Source: Candidatus Gastranaerophilales bacterium
GTDB lineage: Bacteria > Cyanobacteriota > Vampirovibrionia > Gastranaerophilales > Gastranaerophilaceae
DNA length: 64,000 bases
Reading direction: 5' to 3'
NCBI GenBank assembly: GCA_944326605.1
Contig: CALVEM010000001.1
Span: 248,001 to 312,000 of the forward strand
Shown: piece after piece, positions 42,993 through 52,905 of the stretch
Numbering within the stretch: position 1 is the stretch's first letter
How the letters are laid out: the number at the start of each line of letters is the position of its first letter
Program-made: the position numbers and the translations under genes
The notes under the pieces: generated by a model
What the model saw: the letters and a program-made list of their open reading frames with translations, nothing else
What the model was told of the DNA's origin: nothing
Database searches by the model: none

Positions 42993-43705
42993 ACAAATAT
43001 ATTGCATCATCAGGTCTCTGTTCAAGAAGAAAAGCTGATGAACTTATTGAACAGGGAAGTGTGAATATTAACGGCAAAATCGTTAAAGAATTAGGCTATC
43101 TTGTTCAGCCGACAGATAAGGTGTTTGTAAATCAAAAGCTCATACGTCCGGCAAAACATGAATATTACAGGTTTTATAAACCGGCAGGATATATAACTAC
43201 CTGTGATGATGAAAAAGGACGTAAGACAATTTATGATTTGCTCCCTGAAAATTTGCTCGGATTAAAACCTGTAGGCAGGCTGGATAAAGATTCTATAGGT
43301 CTGCTTATCCTCACAAATGACGGAGAATTAATAAATGAACTTACACATCCGTCTGTAAAAGTGCCCAAAGTTTATCTTGTAACTGTCAACTCCAAGGTGC
43401 ACAAACATGAACTTGAGCAAATGGCAAACGGTATTGAAATTGAAGCCGGTAAAATTGCTTATGCTGATATTCAGGTTTTAGAAATTGATAACAATCATAC
43501 TTCAATGCAAATTACTCTATATCAGGGAATGAACAGGCAGATTAGAAAAATGTTTGAACATTTTGGCTATGAAGTTAAAACTTTGAAACGTATTCAGCAT
43601 GCGACAATAAGCCTTGACGGCTTAAAGCGCGGGGAATTTAAACCTATTAAGCCAATTCAAATAAGAGAGTTAAAGAATTTTTTAAACAGGATATCAATCT
43701 CATGA
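42974..43705 (+). CDS. RsuA/RluB-family rRNA pseudouridine synthase
   Basis: 243 residues. N-terminal S4 RNA-binding domain (about 1-60) with RLNKYIASSGLCSRRKADEL, then the synthase domain with catalytic Asp104 in VGRLDKDSIGLLILTNDG and QGMNRQIRKMFEHFGYEV. Modifies rRNA uridines; RluB or RsuA specificity cannot be decided. Overlaps the thioesterase before it and coaE after it, so three genes form an operon. Confidence 0.92.
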   Translation: MSGIRLNKYIASSGLCSRRKADELIEQGSVNINGKIVKELGYLVQPTDKVFVNQKLIRPAKHEYYRFYKPAGYITTCDDEKGRKTIYDLLPENLLGLKPVGRLDKDSIGLLILTNDGELINELTHPSVKVPKVYLVTVNSKVHKHELEQMANGIEIEAGKIAYADIQVLEIDNNHTSMQITLYQGMNRQIRKMFEHFGYEVKTLKRIQHATISLDGLKRGEFKPIKPIQIRELKNFLNRISIS

Positions 43706-44274
43706 AAAGAATAGCAATTTGCGGGAATATAGCCTCAGGCAAATCTACTGTTCAAAAAATGCTTGAAGATAAAGGTTTTAAAGTTCTGGATACAGATGTT
43801 GTATCACATAAACTTCTTACTATTACGAATAAACCGTTATACGAGGCATTCAAAGACTATGATGTGTTTGAAAATGGAGATTTTTCAAGGTATAAAACCG
43901 GACAGCTTATATTTTCAAATAAAGATGCAAGATTAAAAATTGCTAATATAATGCATCCTCAAATAAAAGAAGAAATATTGCGTTTTTTTGACGAAAATAA
44001 AGGTGAAAAAGTTCTTTTTGTCGGTATTCCTTTGCTTTTTGAAGCAAATATGAAGGATATATTTGATAAGATAATATTTGTTTATGCTGAAGATAATTTG
44101 CGTCTTGAAAGATTGGTTAAACGTAACTGTTATACAAGAGAGCATGCTCTGGCACGTCTTAATTCGCAAATGTCTCAGGAGAAAAAATTAAGTTTATCTG
44201 ATTTTATTATCCGTAATAACGGATCTGTTAAAGAACTTGAAAAATCTTTAGATATAATTTTGAAAGAAATTTAA
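43702..44274 (+). CDS. coaE: dephospho-CoA kinase
   Basis: 190 residues. Last step of coenzyme A synthesis. P-loop CGNIASGKST (7-16), LDTDVVSH (about 31-38), IMHPQIKEEI, and FVGIPLLFEANM. Overlaps the pseudouridine synthase stop by four bases; overlaps the convergent CHAP-like gene by four bases. Confidence 0.93.
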   Translation: MKRIAICGNIASGKSTVQKMLEDKGFKVLDTDVVSHKLLTITNKPLYEAFKDYDVFENGDFSRYKTGQLIFSNKDARLKIANIMHPQIKEEILRFFDENKGEKVLFVGIPLLFEANMKDIFDKIIFVYAEDNLRLERLVKRNCYTREHALARLNSQMSQEKKLSLSDFIIRNNGSVKELEKSLDIILKEI

Positions 44275-44966
44275 ACAGGAACAAATACTCTTGCTCCCTG
44301 TCTTATGTTATTTGTTATTCCGTCGCTTGCGGCTTTTCCGTTGCCGAGTGTTATTTCAACGTGTCCGTATTTACGGCTGTATCCTGCTGTCCCTCTGTTG
44401 TATACAAGAACGCATCCGGCAGGTAAATCGGATAGATCAATTCCTGATGTTGAAATTTCTTTAAAGTTTTTGTTACGGCTCAATATGCTTGCGTATTCGT
44501 AACCGTCGCCCCTTTCTCCATTTCCGAGACCGCATTTTTCAAGAGCACGACGTACATAAAGAGCACAATCCCCGCCAAATCCTTTAGTATTGCTTCTTGC
44601 TGTAAGTGCCAGTTTTTTACCCTTTTGTGCACTATATCCTACATCACTTAAGGATAATGTACTGTGACTGAGACTATAATCTTTATAATCTTTAGATTGA
44701 CTATTTGATAGTAATTTTGATAAATTTGAAAACGGATTTAACTGCGGAGTAAAATTAAATTTAGGAACAAAGTTCAATGACATCAACGGATTAAACAGTC
44801 CCCCATAGTTGCTGAAAGCAGGTGTATATAAATTAATCCCCGACGTATTATAGTAATTAAACAACGGCATCTGCATCGGATTATAATACGCGGTATTGCT
44901 GATATATTTGCCTGCAGATGTTTCAAACAACGATTTATCTGTTAACTTTACGTTAATAAAACTCAA
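44271..44966 (-). CDS. CHAP / NlpC-P60-like cysteine hydrolase
   Basis: 231 residues. The C-terminal half looks like a papain-fold amidase: GGDCALYVRRALE with likely nucleophile Cys134, AGCVLVYN, and YGHVEITLGNG with His202. The N-terminal 115 residues are Asn/Tyr/Pro-rich with no membrane helix or signal peptide, like the N-termini of other lineage-specific proteins nearby. Probable peptidoglycan amidase or peptidase, or a secreted effector; unresolved. Confidence 0.7.
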   Translation of the reverse strand: MSFINVKLTDKSLFETSAGKYISNTAYYNPMQMPLFNYYNTSGINLYTPAFSNYGGLFNPLMSLNFVPKFNFTPQLNPFSNLSKLLSNSQSKDYKDYSLSHSTLSLSDVGYSAQKGKKLALTARSNTKGFGGDCALYVRRALEKCGLGNGERGDGYEYASILSRNKNFKEISTSGIDLSDLPAGCVLVYNRGTAGYSRKYGHVEITLGNGKAASDGITNNIRQGARVFVPV

Positions 44967-45096
44967 AATTTTCCCCTTTAATTTTTCCTCTATAAATATA
45001 AAGTATTTTTTTGTGAGAAAATTGCCTTTTGTAAAAAAAAGTTAATAAAATTAAAGATACAAAGGAAATAAACCGATTAATATTTAGAGGTTAGTT

Positions 45097-46578
45097 ATGT
45101 TTGATAATATTACTATTTTTTATAAAGATGCTGAAATGCATATAAATAAATTCAATGCAGAAAAAGCTGTTAAACTTCTGAAAAAACGTATTGCAGAAGG
45201 TGAGGTAACTGCTCAAAACTATGCATTTCTTGCAAACGCATATTGTGAAAAAAATGATAATAAAAAAGCTTTAAAGTATGCGTTTATGTCAAAAAAACTT
45301 GATCCGGATTATTACTATGCTGATGCTCTTTTGGCTGAAATATATATTAGTGATGAAAAATTTTTTAAGGCAGAAAGGTATTTGAACAATCTTTTAGAAA
45401 AAGCTCCTGAAGATTATTATATTGCGGATTTTTTGGCCGCAGAAGTGTATAGAGGGCAAAATAACGATGGAAGCAAACAAAAACTTATAGACAAATATTG
45501 CGAAAAAATACTTAGCTATGAGGAAGACGGCTCTAATTGCTTAAGAATAGCAAAATGTAGTGCATATTTATGGAAAGGAGATGCTAAATCTGCGTTAAAT
45601 CAGGCTTTAAAACCATTAAAAGCTGATATTAGATATTTATTTGATTCAGGGTTAATAGCAGCTTTGTGGTCGATATTATTTTTGTACTCCTTTGACTTAT
45701 TAAAGGTATGGCCATCTTATAATATGTGTACAAATTTAAATATGATATTTTATCCTAAAGATAAAAGGTATTATGAACTTGCTGATCCTATTTTCAATAA
45801 CTCATCACCCGAAAAATTATTGAAGTATATAGAAAAAGCTATTAAAATTAAACCAAAACCACTATATTATATACGTATGGCTGATATAAAATCTATATTA
45901 GGATGCCATGAAGAAGCTATTGAAATTTACAAACGAGTATTGGAAGAAGATGACAGTTTTATTGAATGTTATGAACGCATCGCAGCCGAATATAGAGATT
46001 TAGAAGATTTCCAAAATGCTGTAAAGTATATAAATATGGCAATTTTGAATAATCAAGAAAAAGCAGAATTATATTCTGCCAAGGCTATGTATTTGGCCGG
46101 TTTGTTTAAATTTGATGAAGCGCTTGATTTGCTTTTAAACTTTGATAAAAAACATCCTGAAGCTGAAAATGAAACTGCGTATTATATTTCATACTGCTAT
46201 TCTTATCTGGAAGATTATAACAAGGCTCTTTTGTATATAAATAAACACCTTTTGAAAGAAAAAACTTATAATATTTATAAGTATAAAATGGATCTTTTAT
46301 TAGATTTAAAAAGATATGAAGAAGCAATTGAAACAGGTAAAAAGGCGCTTGAATTTCAAGAAAATGAATTCATATATTATAAAATGGCTATATGTTACGG
46401 CCGGTTAAAAGATTTTTCAAATGCATTGGTATGCATAAATAAATCAATTCTCTTAGGCGGCGCTGATAAATACGGTTATTATATCAAATCAGAAATTCTC
46501 GGTGCACTCGGACGAAATAAAGAAGCTGAAAAGGCTTACAGAAAAGCTGTTGAACTCGGGTATAACAAAGATGACTAA
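45097..46578 (+). CDS. tetratricopeptide-repeat protein
   Basis: 493 residues, built of at least ten TPR-like helical pairs, for example YAFLANAYCEKNDNKKALKYAF (about 47-68) and the regular spacing after 240 (EEAIEIYKRVLEEDDSF, ENAVKYINMAI, NKALLYINKHL). A hydrophobic stretch around 185-200 may be a membrane segment. Probably a protein-interaction scaffold. GAGG site before ATG 45097. Confidence 0.83.
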   Translation: MFDNITIFYKDAEMHINKFNAEKAVKLLKKRIAEGEVTAQNYAFLANAYCEKNDNKKALKYAFMSKKLDPDYYYADALLAEIYISDEKFFKAERYLNNLLEKAPEDYYIADFLAAEVYRGQNNDGSKQKLIDKYCEKILSYEEDGSNCLRIAKCSAYLWKGDAKSALNQALKPLKADIRYLFDSGLIAALWSILFLYSFDLLKVWPSYNMCTNLNMIFYPKDKRYYELADPIFNNSSPEKLLKYIEKAIKIKPKPLYYIRMADIKSILGCHEEAIEIYKRVLEEDDSFIECYERIAAEYRDLEDFQNAVKYINMAILNNQEKAELYSAKAMYLAGLFKFDEALDLLLNFDKKHPEAENETAYYISYCYSYLEDYNKALLYINKHLLKEKTYNIYKYKMDLLLDLKRYEEAIETGKKALEFQENEFIYYKMAICYGRLKDFSNALVCINKSILLGGADKYGYYIKSEILGALGRNKEAEKAYRKAVELGYNKDD

Positions 46579-46585
46579 AATAAGG

Positions 46586-46612
46586 AAATGCTGAAATAAA
46601 TTCAGCATGACT
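46586..46612. repeat. palindromic intergenic repeat
   Basis: ATGCTGAAATAAATTCAGCAT between the TPR gene and the next hypothetical; may double as a terminator. Confidence 0.6.
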
Positions 46613-46636
46613 GTCAGGTCATTCTATTTTGATATT

Positions 46637-46963
46637 TCATCTTTTACAAAAGTATCCGGCTTCGGCTTTGCCCATATCAATCATTGAAAAAACTTTTTCA
46701 ATATCTTCTGTTGCTTCGTAATCATTAAGGTCAAGTTCAAAAATTTTATCAATATCTATATTACCGTTGAACAAATAGAATTTGTTGACGTTTTTCATGT
46801 AAAGCCCGAATGAGTTTTCTTCATTTAGTTGTTTTAAAAATTCTTTTTTGATTTCATTTTTTGAAAAGCCGTCAAATGTAAAATCTTTTACAAGTTTGCA
46901 ATCTTTTTTTAGTGTTTCAAGCAAAACATAAGGTTCTATCCACTTTGTAATGATTTTATTCAT
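46637..46963 (-). CDS. hypothetical protein downstream of the ABC exporter
   Basis: 108 residues from ATG 46963, which has a GAGG site; the frame extends upstream into the exporter gene, but that part is unlikely. Begins MNKIITKWIEPYVLLETLKK; alternating charged and aromatic residues, no known domain. The start lies next to the exporter stop (46965), so the two are probably cotranscribed. Function unknown. Confidence 0.6.
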   Translation of the reverse strand: MNKIITKWIEPYVLLETLKKDCKLVKDFTFDGFSKNEIKKEFLKQLNEENSFGLYMKNVNKFYLFNGNIDIDKIFELDLNDYEATEDIEKVFSMIDMGKAEAGYFCKR

Positions 46964-46964
46964 A

Positions 46965-48800
46965 TTAAACCTCTGCCATATTTTCTTGATTTTTGAACTG
47001 CATTTCATAAAGATTTTTGTATTTGCCATTTTCAATCTGCATTAATTCTTCATGAGTGCCGAGTTCCACAAGTTCGCCCTCATTAATAACCGCAATTCTA
47101 TCCGCGTTTTTAATGGTAGAAAGTCTGTGGGCTATTACAAATACTGTTTTGTTTTGAATTAAGTTGTCCAGAGCTTTTTGTACAATTGCTTCTGATTTGT
47201 TATCAAGTGCGGATGTTGCTTCATCAAGAATAACAATGGGGGCGTCTTTAAGCATTGCCCTGGCTATAGCCACACGCTGTCTTTGACCTCCTGATAAAGT
47301 TGTCCCCCGTTCTCCGACAACTGTGTCCAGCCCATTGTCCAGAGAGTTGATGAATTCGTCAAGGTGAGCCATTTTTATAACTTTTTCAATATCAGCATCT
47401 GTCGCATGTTCATTTCCCATCAAAATATTGTCTTTTATGGTGCCTGAGAAGAGAAAATTATCCTGAAATACGAATGAAATTTGGTTTCTTAAAGAATGAA
47501 GCTCAAATTTCCTTATGTCAATACCGTCAAATTCAATAGATCCTGATTTAACATCGTAAAATCTGGGTAATAAACTTACAACCGTACTTTTGCCTCCTCC
47601 TGAATTCCCGACAAGGGCAATTGTTTCGTTTTTTCTTACATCAAGACAGAGGTTTTTTAATACAGGAGTATCTGGTTCATATTCAAAGTAAACATTTTTA
47701 AATTCTATGGAATTATTTAAACCTGTTAAAGCTATAGCATTTTCAGGCGATTTAATCTGCGGTTGTATGTCAAACAATTCAAATACACGCCCCATTGCAA
47801 CAAACACAGTCTGCAAGTTCGTTAACGTATTACCTAAAGTTTTTGTCGGTTTATAAAGCAACAGAAGCGAAGTTACAAATGAAGCGAAGCTTCCTGCAGT
47901 CATCTGTCCGCTTAAAATTAAGTGGTTCCCGTATGCCATAACCAGCGCTATTCCTATTGAACATATAAAATACATAATAGGCGACATCCAGCCTACACGT
48001 TTTGTTAGTGACATTGCAAGGTGGAACTGTTCGTGAATCTGGCTGTCAAATTTTTTGTTTTGGTCTTCCTGCAGGTTATATGCTGTTATAATTTTGTTAC
48101 CTGCAAAAGTCTCATTGAAGTTAGTTGTCATATTCCCGCCTACAACCATTGTTGCATTGGAAACTTTTTTAATCCTTTTACGAATAAATGTAACAGGAGT
48201 AATTGCAATAGCCATAATTGTAACGCCTATTATGGCAAGTTTCCACGAGTTATATAAAAGAACTGCCACCAGACCAACAAGCCCGAAGAAGGTCGCAATA
48301 AATGATTTTAGCATTTCAATAATATTTTTTGAAGCAGTTTCGGGATCTGATAAAAATCTTGTTAAAACAAGTCCGGATGAATTTACGTCAAAGAATTGCG
48401 GATCCATCATGGTAAGTTTTCTAAACAGGTCAATTTTTAAAGAATTTGAAATTTTTAATCCGGTCCAATCAGTAAGATAATTGCTTAAATATTTTAAAAT
48501 TCCCTGAAACAAGGCGAATGCAACGATACCAAATGGAATTATCATAGCAAGAAACGCCTGCGAATGAACAGTTATTCCTAAAAATGACCATGTGTGCGCC
48601 GGGTCGCCGTTAATTACAAAATCAAGATACGGTTTTAATGCTAATGCCACTACTCCGTCAAGCAAACCTAACGGTATAGCAATAATAAGATTTATAACTG
48701 CTCTTCCCAGAACCGGTTTTATATACGGATAAATCTTCTTTAATAAATATCCGTATTTAAAAGCATCTTTAGATACCGTATTTTGAAGTTTGTAGTCCAT
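46965..48800 (-). CDS. MsbA-like ABC exporter (fused membrane and ATPase domains)
   Basis: 611 residues. Six membrane helices (about 30-330), then a nucleotide-binding domain: Walker A GNSGGGKST (about 398-406), signature LSGGQRQRVAIARA, Walker B IVILDEATSALD, and the H-loop IAHRLSTI. Half-size type IV ABC exporter that would dimerise. In a diderm with lpxK it could be the lipid A flippase MsbA, but drug or lipid exporters look the same. Divergent from ugd. Confidence 0.88.
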   Translation of the reverse strand: MDYKLQNTVSKDAFKYGYLLKKIYPYIKPVLGRAVINLIIAIPLGLLDGVVALALKPYLDFVINGDPAHTWSFLGITVHSQAFLAMIIPFGIVAFALFQGILKYLSNYLTDWTGLKISNSLKIDLFRKLTMMDPQFFDVNSSGLVLTRFLSDPETASKNIIEMLKSFIATFFGLVGLVAVLLYNSWKLAIIGVTIMAIAITPVTFIRKRIKKVSNATMVVGGNMTTNFNETFAGNKIITAYNLQEDQNKKFDSQIHEQFHLAMSLTKRVGWMSPIMYFICSIGIALVMAYGNHLILSGQMTAGSFASFVTSLLLLYKPTKTLGNTLTNLQTVFVAMGRVFELFDIQPQIKSPENAIALTGLNNSIEFKNVYFEYEPDTPVLKNLCLDVRKNETIALVGNSGGGKSTVVSLLPRFYDVKSGSIEFDGIDIRKFELHSLRNQISFVFQDNFLFSGTIKDNILMGNEHATDADIEKVIKMAHLDEFINSLDNGLDTVVGERGTTLSGGQRQRVAIARAMLKDAPIVILDEATSALDNKSEAIVQKALDNLIQNKTVFVIAHRLSTIKNADRIAVINEGELVELGTHEELMQIENGKYKNLYEMQFKNQENMAEV

Positions 48801-48900
48801 GAATATCCCTCTCTGTGTCTAATAATTATAATAAATATTATCTCATAAAAAAAATTTTTGTGTTATTCTGTTATTAAAATAATAGTTATAAGGAGTAGAG

Positions 48901-50241
48901 ATGAATATTTGTGTTATCGGAACAGGATATGTTGGATTAGTTGCAGGCACTTGTCTTGCTGATATGGGAAATGATGTTATATGTGTTGATAATGATTTGG
49001 AAAAACTTGAAAAATTAAGAAACGGTATCGTTCCTATTTATGAACCCGGACTTGAGGAATTAATAAAAGCAAATGTTCTTGAAGGCAGATTAAGTTTTTC
49101 TGATAATTTGCCGGAAGCTATACAAAAGTCACTTGTTTGTTTTATTGCAGTGGGAACTCCTCAAAGTGAAGACGGGTCTGCAGATCTGCATTATGTTGAA
49201 CAGGTTGCGGAAAGTATAGGGAAAGCAATTAATGATTATAAAGTTATTGTAGATAAATCGACCGTCCCTGTTGGTACCGCTGATAGAGTTACTGAAATTA
49301 TTAAAAAACATTATTCCGGAGAATTTGATGTTGTTTCAAATCCTGAATTTTTAAAACAGGGAGCTGCAGTAGATGACTTTTTAAAGCCGGACAGAGTTGT
49401 TATCGGTTCAAATTCACCAAAAGCAACGGCTATTATGCAGGAAGTTTATGCTCCGTTTTTCAGAACAGCAAGCAGATTTGTTATAATGGATGTAAAATCG
49501 GCAGAAATGACTAAATATGCTGCAAATTCCTTTCTTGCCTTGAAAATTTCTTATGCGAATGAAATTGCAAATATATGTGAAGCAGTCGGAGCTGATGTTG
49601 AGATGGTTAGAATAGGAATGTGTTCTGATAAACGTATAGGTACGCAATTTTTATTTCCGGGACTTGGTTATGGCGGCAGTTGTTTTCCGAAAGATATAAA
49701 AGCTCTGTTAAAAATAGCAAATGATTATAACTGCGAGCATCGCCTGATAGAAGCTGCAGATGAAGTAAATAAAGAGCAGAGGGTTATTTTTATAACCAAG
49801 ATTTTGCAAAGATTTGGAGCTGATCTGACAGGGAAAACTTTTGCGGTATGGGGATTAACATTTAAGCCTAAAACAAACGACATGAGAATGTCGCCGGCTA
49901 TTACGATTATCAATGCTTTGTTGGAATTAGGAGCCAGAGTTCAGGCTTACGACCCTAAGGGATTTGAACAAGCAAAATTAATATGGGAAGAAAAAATTAC
50001 CTATGCAAAAAATTCGTATGATGCTCTTAATAATGCAGACTGCATGCTTTTGTTAACGGAATGGAATGAGTTTAGACGTCCTGATTTTGATAGGATAAAA
50101 TGTCTATTAAAAACTCCTGTAATCTTTGACGGACGAAATCAGTATGATGGAGAACGCTTAATCCAACGCGGGTTTGAATACTACTGTGTAGGCAGAAAAT
50201 TTAAAGGCGGCAACAAAAAAGACCTTCATCGGGTCTTTTAA
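48901..50241 (+). CDS. ugd: UDP-glucose 6-dehydrogenase
   Basis: 446 residues. Oxidises UDP-glucose to UDP-glucuronate for surface polysaccharides. NAD site GTGYVGLVAGTCLAD (7-21), DKSTVPVGT (118-126), catalytic Cys261 in GYGGSCFPKD, and the C-terminal LTEWNEFR. Strong AAGGAG before ATG 48901. Confidence 0.94.
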   Translation: MNICVIGTGYVGLVAGTCLADMGNDVICVDNDLEKLEKLRNGIVPIYEPGLEELIKANVLEGRLSFSDNLPEAIQKSLVCFIAVGTPQSEDGSADLHYVEQVAESIGKAINDYKVIVDKSTVPVGTADRVTEIIKKHYSGEFDVVSNPEFLKQGAAVDDFLKPDRVVIGSNSPKATAIMQEVYAPFFRTASRFVIMDVKSAEMTKYAANSFLALKISYANEIANICEAVGADVEMVRIGMCSDKRIGTQFLFPGLGYGGSCFPKDIKALLKIANDYNCEHRLIEAADEVNKEQRVIFITKILQRFGADLTGKTFAVWGLTFKPKTNDMRMSPAITIINALLELGARVQAYDPKGFEQAKLIWEEKITYAKNSYDALNNADCMLLLTEWNEFRRPDFDRIKCLLKTPVIFDGRNQYDGERLIQRGFEYYCVGRKFKGGNKKDLHRVF

Positions 50242-50369
50242 TAAGTTTGGGGGTAAAGCGGCGAAGTTCGAACTTTTTGAGATACATAAAAGAGCTGATT
50301 AAAGAGCTCAAAAAGTCAGATACTGTCTTACTTTTAGAACGTTATCTTGTATTTAAGCAATCAGTTAGC

Positions 50370-50458
50370 TGTCATGCTGAACTTGTTTCAGCATCTAACC
50401 AACTTAAAGTTTTTGTTTCCAACTGGTAAGATCCCGAAATAAATTCGGGATGACATTT
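50370..50458. repeat. pair of palindromic repeats after ugd
   Basis: GTCATGCTGAACTTGTTTCAGC (from 50372), then TCCCGAAATAAATTCGGGAT. The first translates as the well known spurious CHAELVSAS peptide. Nothing else is seen between ugd and the next ORF. Confidence 0.65.
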
Positions 50459-50502
50459 TATTTTTTTCTTTACTTTGGGAAATTTATTCTTAAAAAAGTA
50501 AT

Positions 50503-50724
50503 ATGTCCAAAAAACAAAAAGAAATAAAGGTCATAATCACATTTGACGATAAAGAATATTCGGAAGAAGAAACTGCAATTCTTTATCAACAATTTTTTGA
50601 GAGTTTAGCAAAAATTAAAGGAGTAAAAATCCCGGAATATGCCGGAAAGGCTTTAGTTAAGGCACTTAGAGTCAAAGAAAAAACATCTAAAGAGACTCGA
50701 ACCTCTGAAACCCCAGATGATTAA
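50503..50724 (+). CDS. small hypothetical protein
   Basis: 73 residues, begins MSKKQKEIKVIITFDDKEYS, acidic and lysine-rich, with a predicted helix in the middle and a Thr/Ser-rich tail. No known family. No clear Shine-Dalgarno. A terminator hairpin follows at 50796. Confidence 0.5.
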   Translation: MSKKQKEIKVIITFDDKEYSEEETAILYQQFFESLAKIKGVKIPEYAGKALVKALRVKEKTSKETRTSETPDD

Positions 50725-50795
50725 AGGTTTTAGCCTGTTTTTAAAAATTTTGGGTTTTACTTTTTTTCGTCGCAAACAGTGTAAATATACATAAA

Positions 50796-50814
50796 AAGAG
50801 CCTTTTCGGCTCTT
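50796..50814. terminator. terminator between the small ORF and tRNA-Leu
   Basis: AAGAGCC-TTTTC-GGCTCTT with A and T runs; can serve both strands. Confidence 0.7.
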
Positions 50815-50823
50815 ATTTATAAA

Positions 50824-50905
50824 TGGTGGGCATGAAGAGACTCGAACTCCCACGCGTTAGCACTAGTTCCTAAGACTAGCGTGTCTACCATTCCACCACA
50901 TGCCC
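50824..50905 (-). tRNA. tRNA-Leu (anticodon TAG)
   Basis: Acceptor GGGCATG / CATGCCC, anticodon stem CTAGT / ACTAG around CTTAGGA (anticodon TAG), class II variable arm, T-loop GTTCGAGTC, CCA encoded. Confidence 0.95.
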
Positions 50906-50981
50906 ATATTAAATTGTCAATTATACTTTATTTATGTGAAATTTACACGTAAAAATAATTTAACCGGAAAACACTTAATTG

Positions 50982-51392
50982 TCAAGAGTTTATGCGGAGG
51001 TTTAAATTTTTGCCGGTTTCAAGCATTAAATCAAACGAAATTTTCATGTTTTTATAAAGATGTGACGCCCCGCATTTTTCTGCAACACTTAAAAGTTTGT
51101 TGCTTACCTTTTTATACTCTGCTATTTGTTTTGGTGTGACAGGTATGTCAGTGAGCTTTTTTGAGAGCGCCATAAGTTTTTTATCTTTTAAAAGTGCTTT
51201 ATTAAATAATTCGGTTTCCTTTAGTATTTGCTTTTCATAAGAAAACATCGAATCTGCCTGATTCATAAATGTGTCAAAAGCCGCATTTTCTCCACGCGGA
51301 ACGTAAGCAAAAGGCGCTCTTTTGGCGCGTGTTGTAATGGCTCTTTGAACAAATTTATCTTTAAGAGAAACGGGGCGTTTTGCTATTTTCAT
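50982..51392 (-). CDS. hypothetical protein
   Basis: 136 residues, basic N-terminus (MKIAKRPVSLKDKFVQRA), helical remainder. The C-terminal third (KLLSVAEKCGASHLYKNMK, then ISFDLMLETGK) is clearly homologous to the fragment at 59903-60022. Weakly reminiscent of the other lineage-specific short proteins. It sits just downstream of a 47-aa ORF on the same strand and is probably cotranscribed with it. Confidence 0.65.
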   Translation of the reverse strand: MKIAKRPVSLKDKFVQRAITTRAKRAPFAYVPRGENAAFDTFMNQADSMFSYEKQILKETELFNKALLKDKKLMALSKKLTDIPVTPKQIAEYKKVSNKLLSVAEKCGASHLYKNMKISFDLMLETGKNLNLRINS

Positions 51393-51427
51393 TTTAGATT
51401 TATTTCCTTAGGGTAATCTGTTTTAAT

Positions 51428-51571
51428 TTATTTTATTTTTTCGGGGTGTGCCGAGTTTGATAATATTATTTCATAATATTCATTTTTGTCAATATTTACA
51501 CCCATATTTTTAGGGTCTGCAAATTTTTTCTTTTTACTTTTATTCAATAATTTTTTGTAATCGCCTGCCAT
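51428..51571 (-). CDS. 47-aa hypothetical protein, leaderless
   Basis: ATG 51571 follows a TATAAT box (51578-51583, minus strand) by exactly six bases. The peptide begins MAGDYKKLLNKSKKKKFADP and is very basic in its first half. No Shine-Dalgarno. The promoter position is the main argument that it is real. Confidence 0.5.
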   Translation of the reverse strand: MAGDYKKLLNKSKKKKFADPKNMGVNIDKNEYYEIILSNSAHPEKIK

Positions 51572-51722
51572 AATTCAATTATATTACAAATTTTTAAAAA
51601 TTGCTTGAAATTTTTCCGACTTTGTTTTATGGTATTTTTACGTGCGTCGGTGTATTTGTGGAAAACCGATTTAAGGAATTTTAAAAAAAGTACGAAATAT
51701 AAAGATATAAAGGAATTGTGAA

Positions 51723-52076
51723 ATGAACCCTATTATTGATGAATTAGAAAAACCATATTTAAGAGAAAACCTGCCGGATACAAACCCCGGTGATACTGTT
51801 AAGGTTTTTGTAAGAATTGTTGAAGGAAACAAAGAAAGAATTCAGGCTTTTGAAGGAACTGTTATAAAAAAACACGGTTCAGGCATTAACAAAACTATTA
51901 CTGTAAGAAAAGTATTTCAGGGTGTTGGCGTAGAACGTGTTTTCTTGCTTAACTCTCCGAGAATTGAAAAAATTAATGTTCTCAGAAAAGGTGATGTAAG
52001 ACGTTCTAAACTCTACTATCTGAGAGAACGTTCAGGTAAAGCAACCCGCATCAAGGAAAAAATTGAAAAAAGATAA
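51723..52076 (+). CDS. rplS: 50S ribosomal protein L19
   Basis: 117-residue bL19: [24 protein letters not shown] (about 22-45), [21 protein letters not shown], and [20 protein letters not shown] at the end. Binds near the 30S interface. First gene of rplS-rbgA-rnhB. AAAGGA site before ATG 51723. Confidence 0.97.
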   Translation: MNPIIDELEKPYLRENLPDTNPGDTVKVFVRIVEGNKERIQAFEGTVIKKHGSGINKTITVRKVFQGVGVERVFLLNSPRIEKINVLRKGDVRRSKLYYLRERSGKATRIKEKIEKR

Positions 52077-52905
52077 ACTACATATACACTGGTATCCCGG
52101 GCATATAGCGAAAGCTGAAAAGCAGCTGAAATCTCAGCTTTCTTTAGTGGATGCCGTTATAGAAGTGGTTGATGCGAGACTGCCTTTATCTAGCAGTTAT
52201 GATAATATTACGGGGCTTTTAGGTGAAAAGCCCCGTTTAATATTGCTCAATAAAGCTGATCTGACAGATCCAAACGAATTAAATAAATTCATAAAGCTTT
52301 TGCAGGAAAAATCAGGGTTTCCTGTTTTAAAATCAGACGCAAAAAATAGTAAAGATTTAAATATAGTGGTTAAAAAAGTTATTGAACTTTCGGAACCGCG
52401 TATTCAGGCAATTATGGCAAAAGGTTTGCTAAGGCGTCCTGCACGCGTTATGGTTGTCGGGATGCCGAATGTTGGAAAGTCAAGTATTATAAATAAATTA
52501 ACAAGGTCTTCTAAAACTAAAATCGGAGCAAAGGCGGGAGTTACACGTCAACAGCAGTGGGTAAGGATTAATCCTCAGATTGATTTGCTGGACACACCCG
52601 GAATTATACCGATGAAACAAGAAGATCAGATAAGGGCAAAAAAGCTGGCTTTTGTGAATTCCGTATCAGAAAACGCTTATTCAAATGAAATAGTTGCCAA
52701 AGAACTTCTTGCATTGCTGGATGAAAAGTATCCTCAAACAGTAAAAGATTTCTATAAAGTAGAAAATCTGTCACTTGAAGATATTGCAAAGTCGCGCAAT
52801 TGGATTATGACAGGCGGGAACCCTGATATTGAAAGAACTGCTGTTTATGTTTTAAGAGATTTCAGGGAAGGTAAAACCGGCAAATTTATTCTGGATGAAA
52901 TATAA
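52063..52905 (+). CDS. rbgA: ribosome biogenesis GTPase YlqF/RbgA
   Basis: 280 residues. Circularly permuted GTPase: NKAD (63-66, G4) precedes GMPNVGKSS (133-141, G1) and DTPG (177-180, G3). The N-terminal [14 protein letters not shown] is characteristic. Needed for late 50S assembly. Start is TTG 52063, overlapping rplS by 14 bases, with AAGG about 8 bases upstream. Confidence 0.93.
   Translation: MKKDKLHIHWYPGHIAKAEKQLKSQLSLVDAVIEVVDARLPLSSSYDNITGLLGEKPRLILLNKADLTDPNELNKFIKLLQEKSGFPVLKSDAKNSKDLNIVVKKVIELSEPRIQAIMAKGLLRRPARVMVVGMPNVGKSSIINKLTRSSKTKIGAKAGVTRQQQWVRINPQIDLLDTPGIIPMKQEDQIRAKKLAFVNSVSENAYSNEIVAKELLALLDEKYPQTVKDFYKVENLSLEDIAKSRNWIMTGGNPDIERTAVYVLRDFREGKTGKFILDEI

Noticed and set aside
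50247-50429. 60-codon ORF after ugd
   Set aside because: Much of it is the translated palindromic repeat (CHAELVSAS), with no ribosome binding site; treated as spurious.
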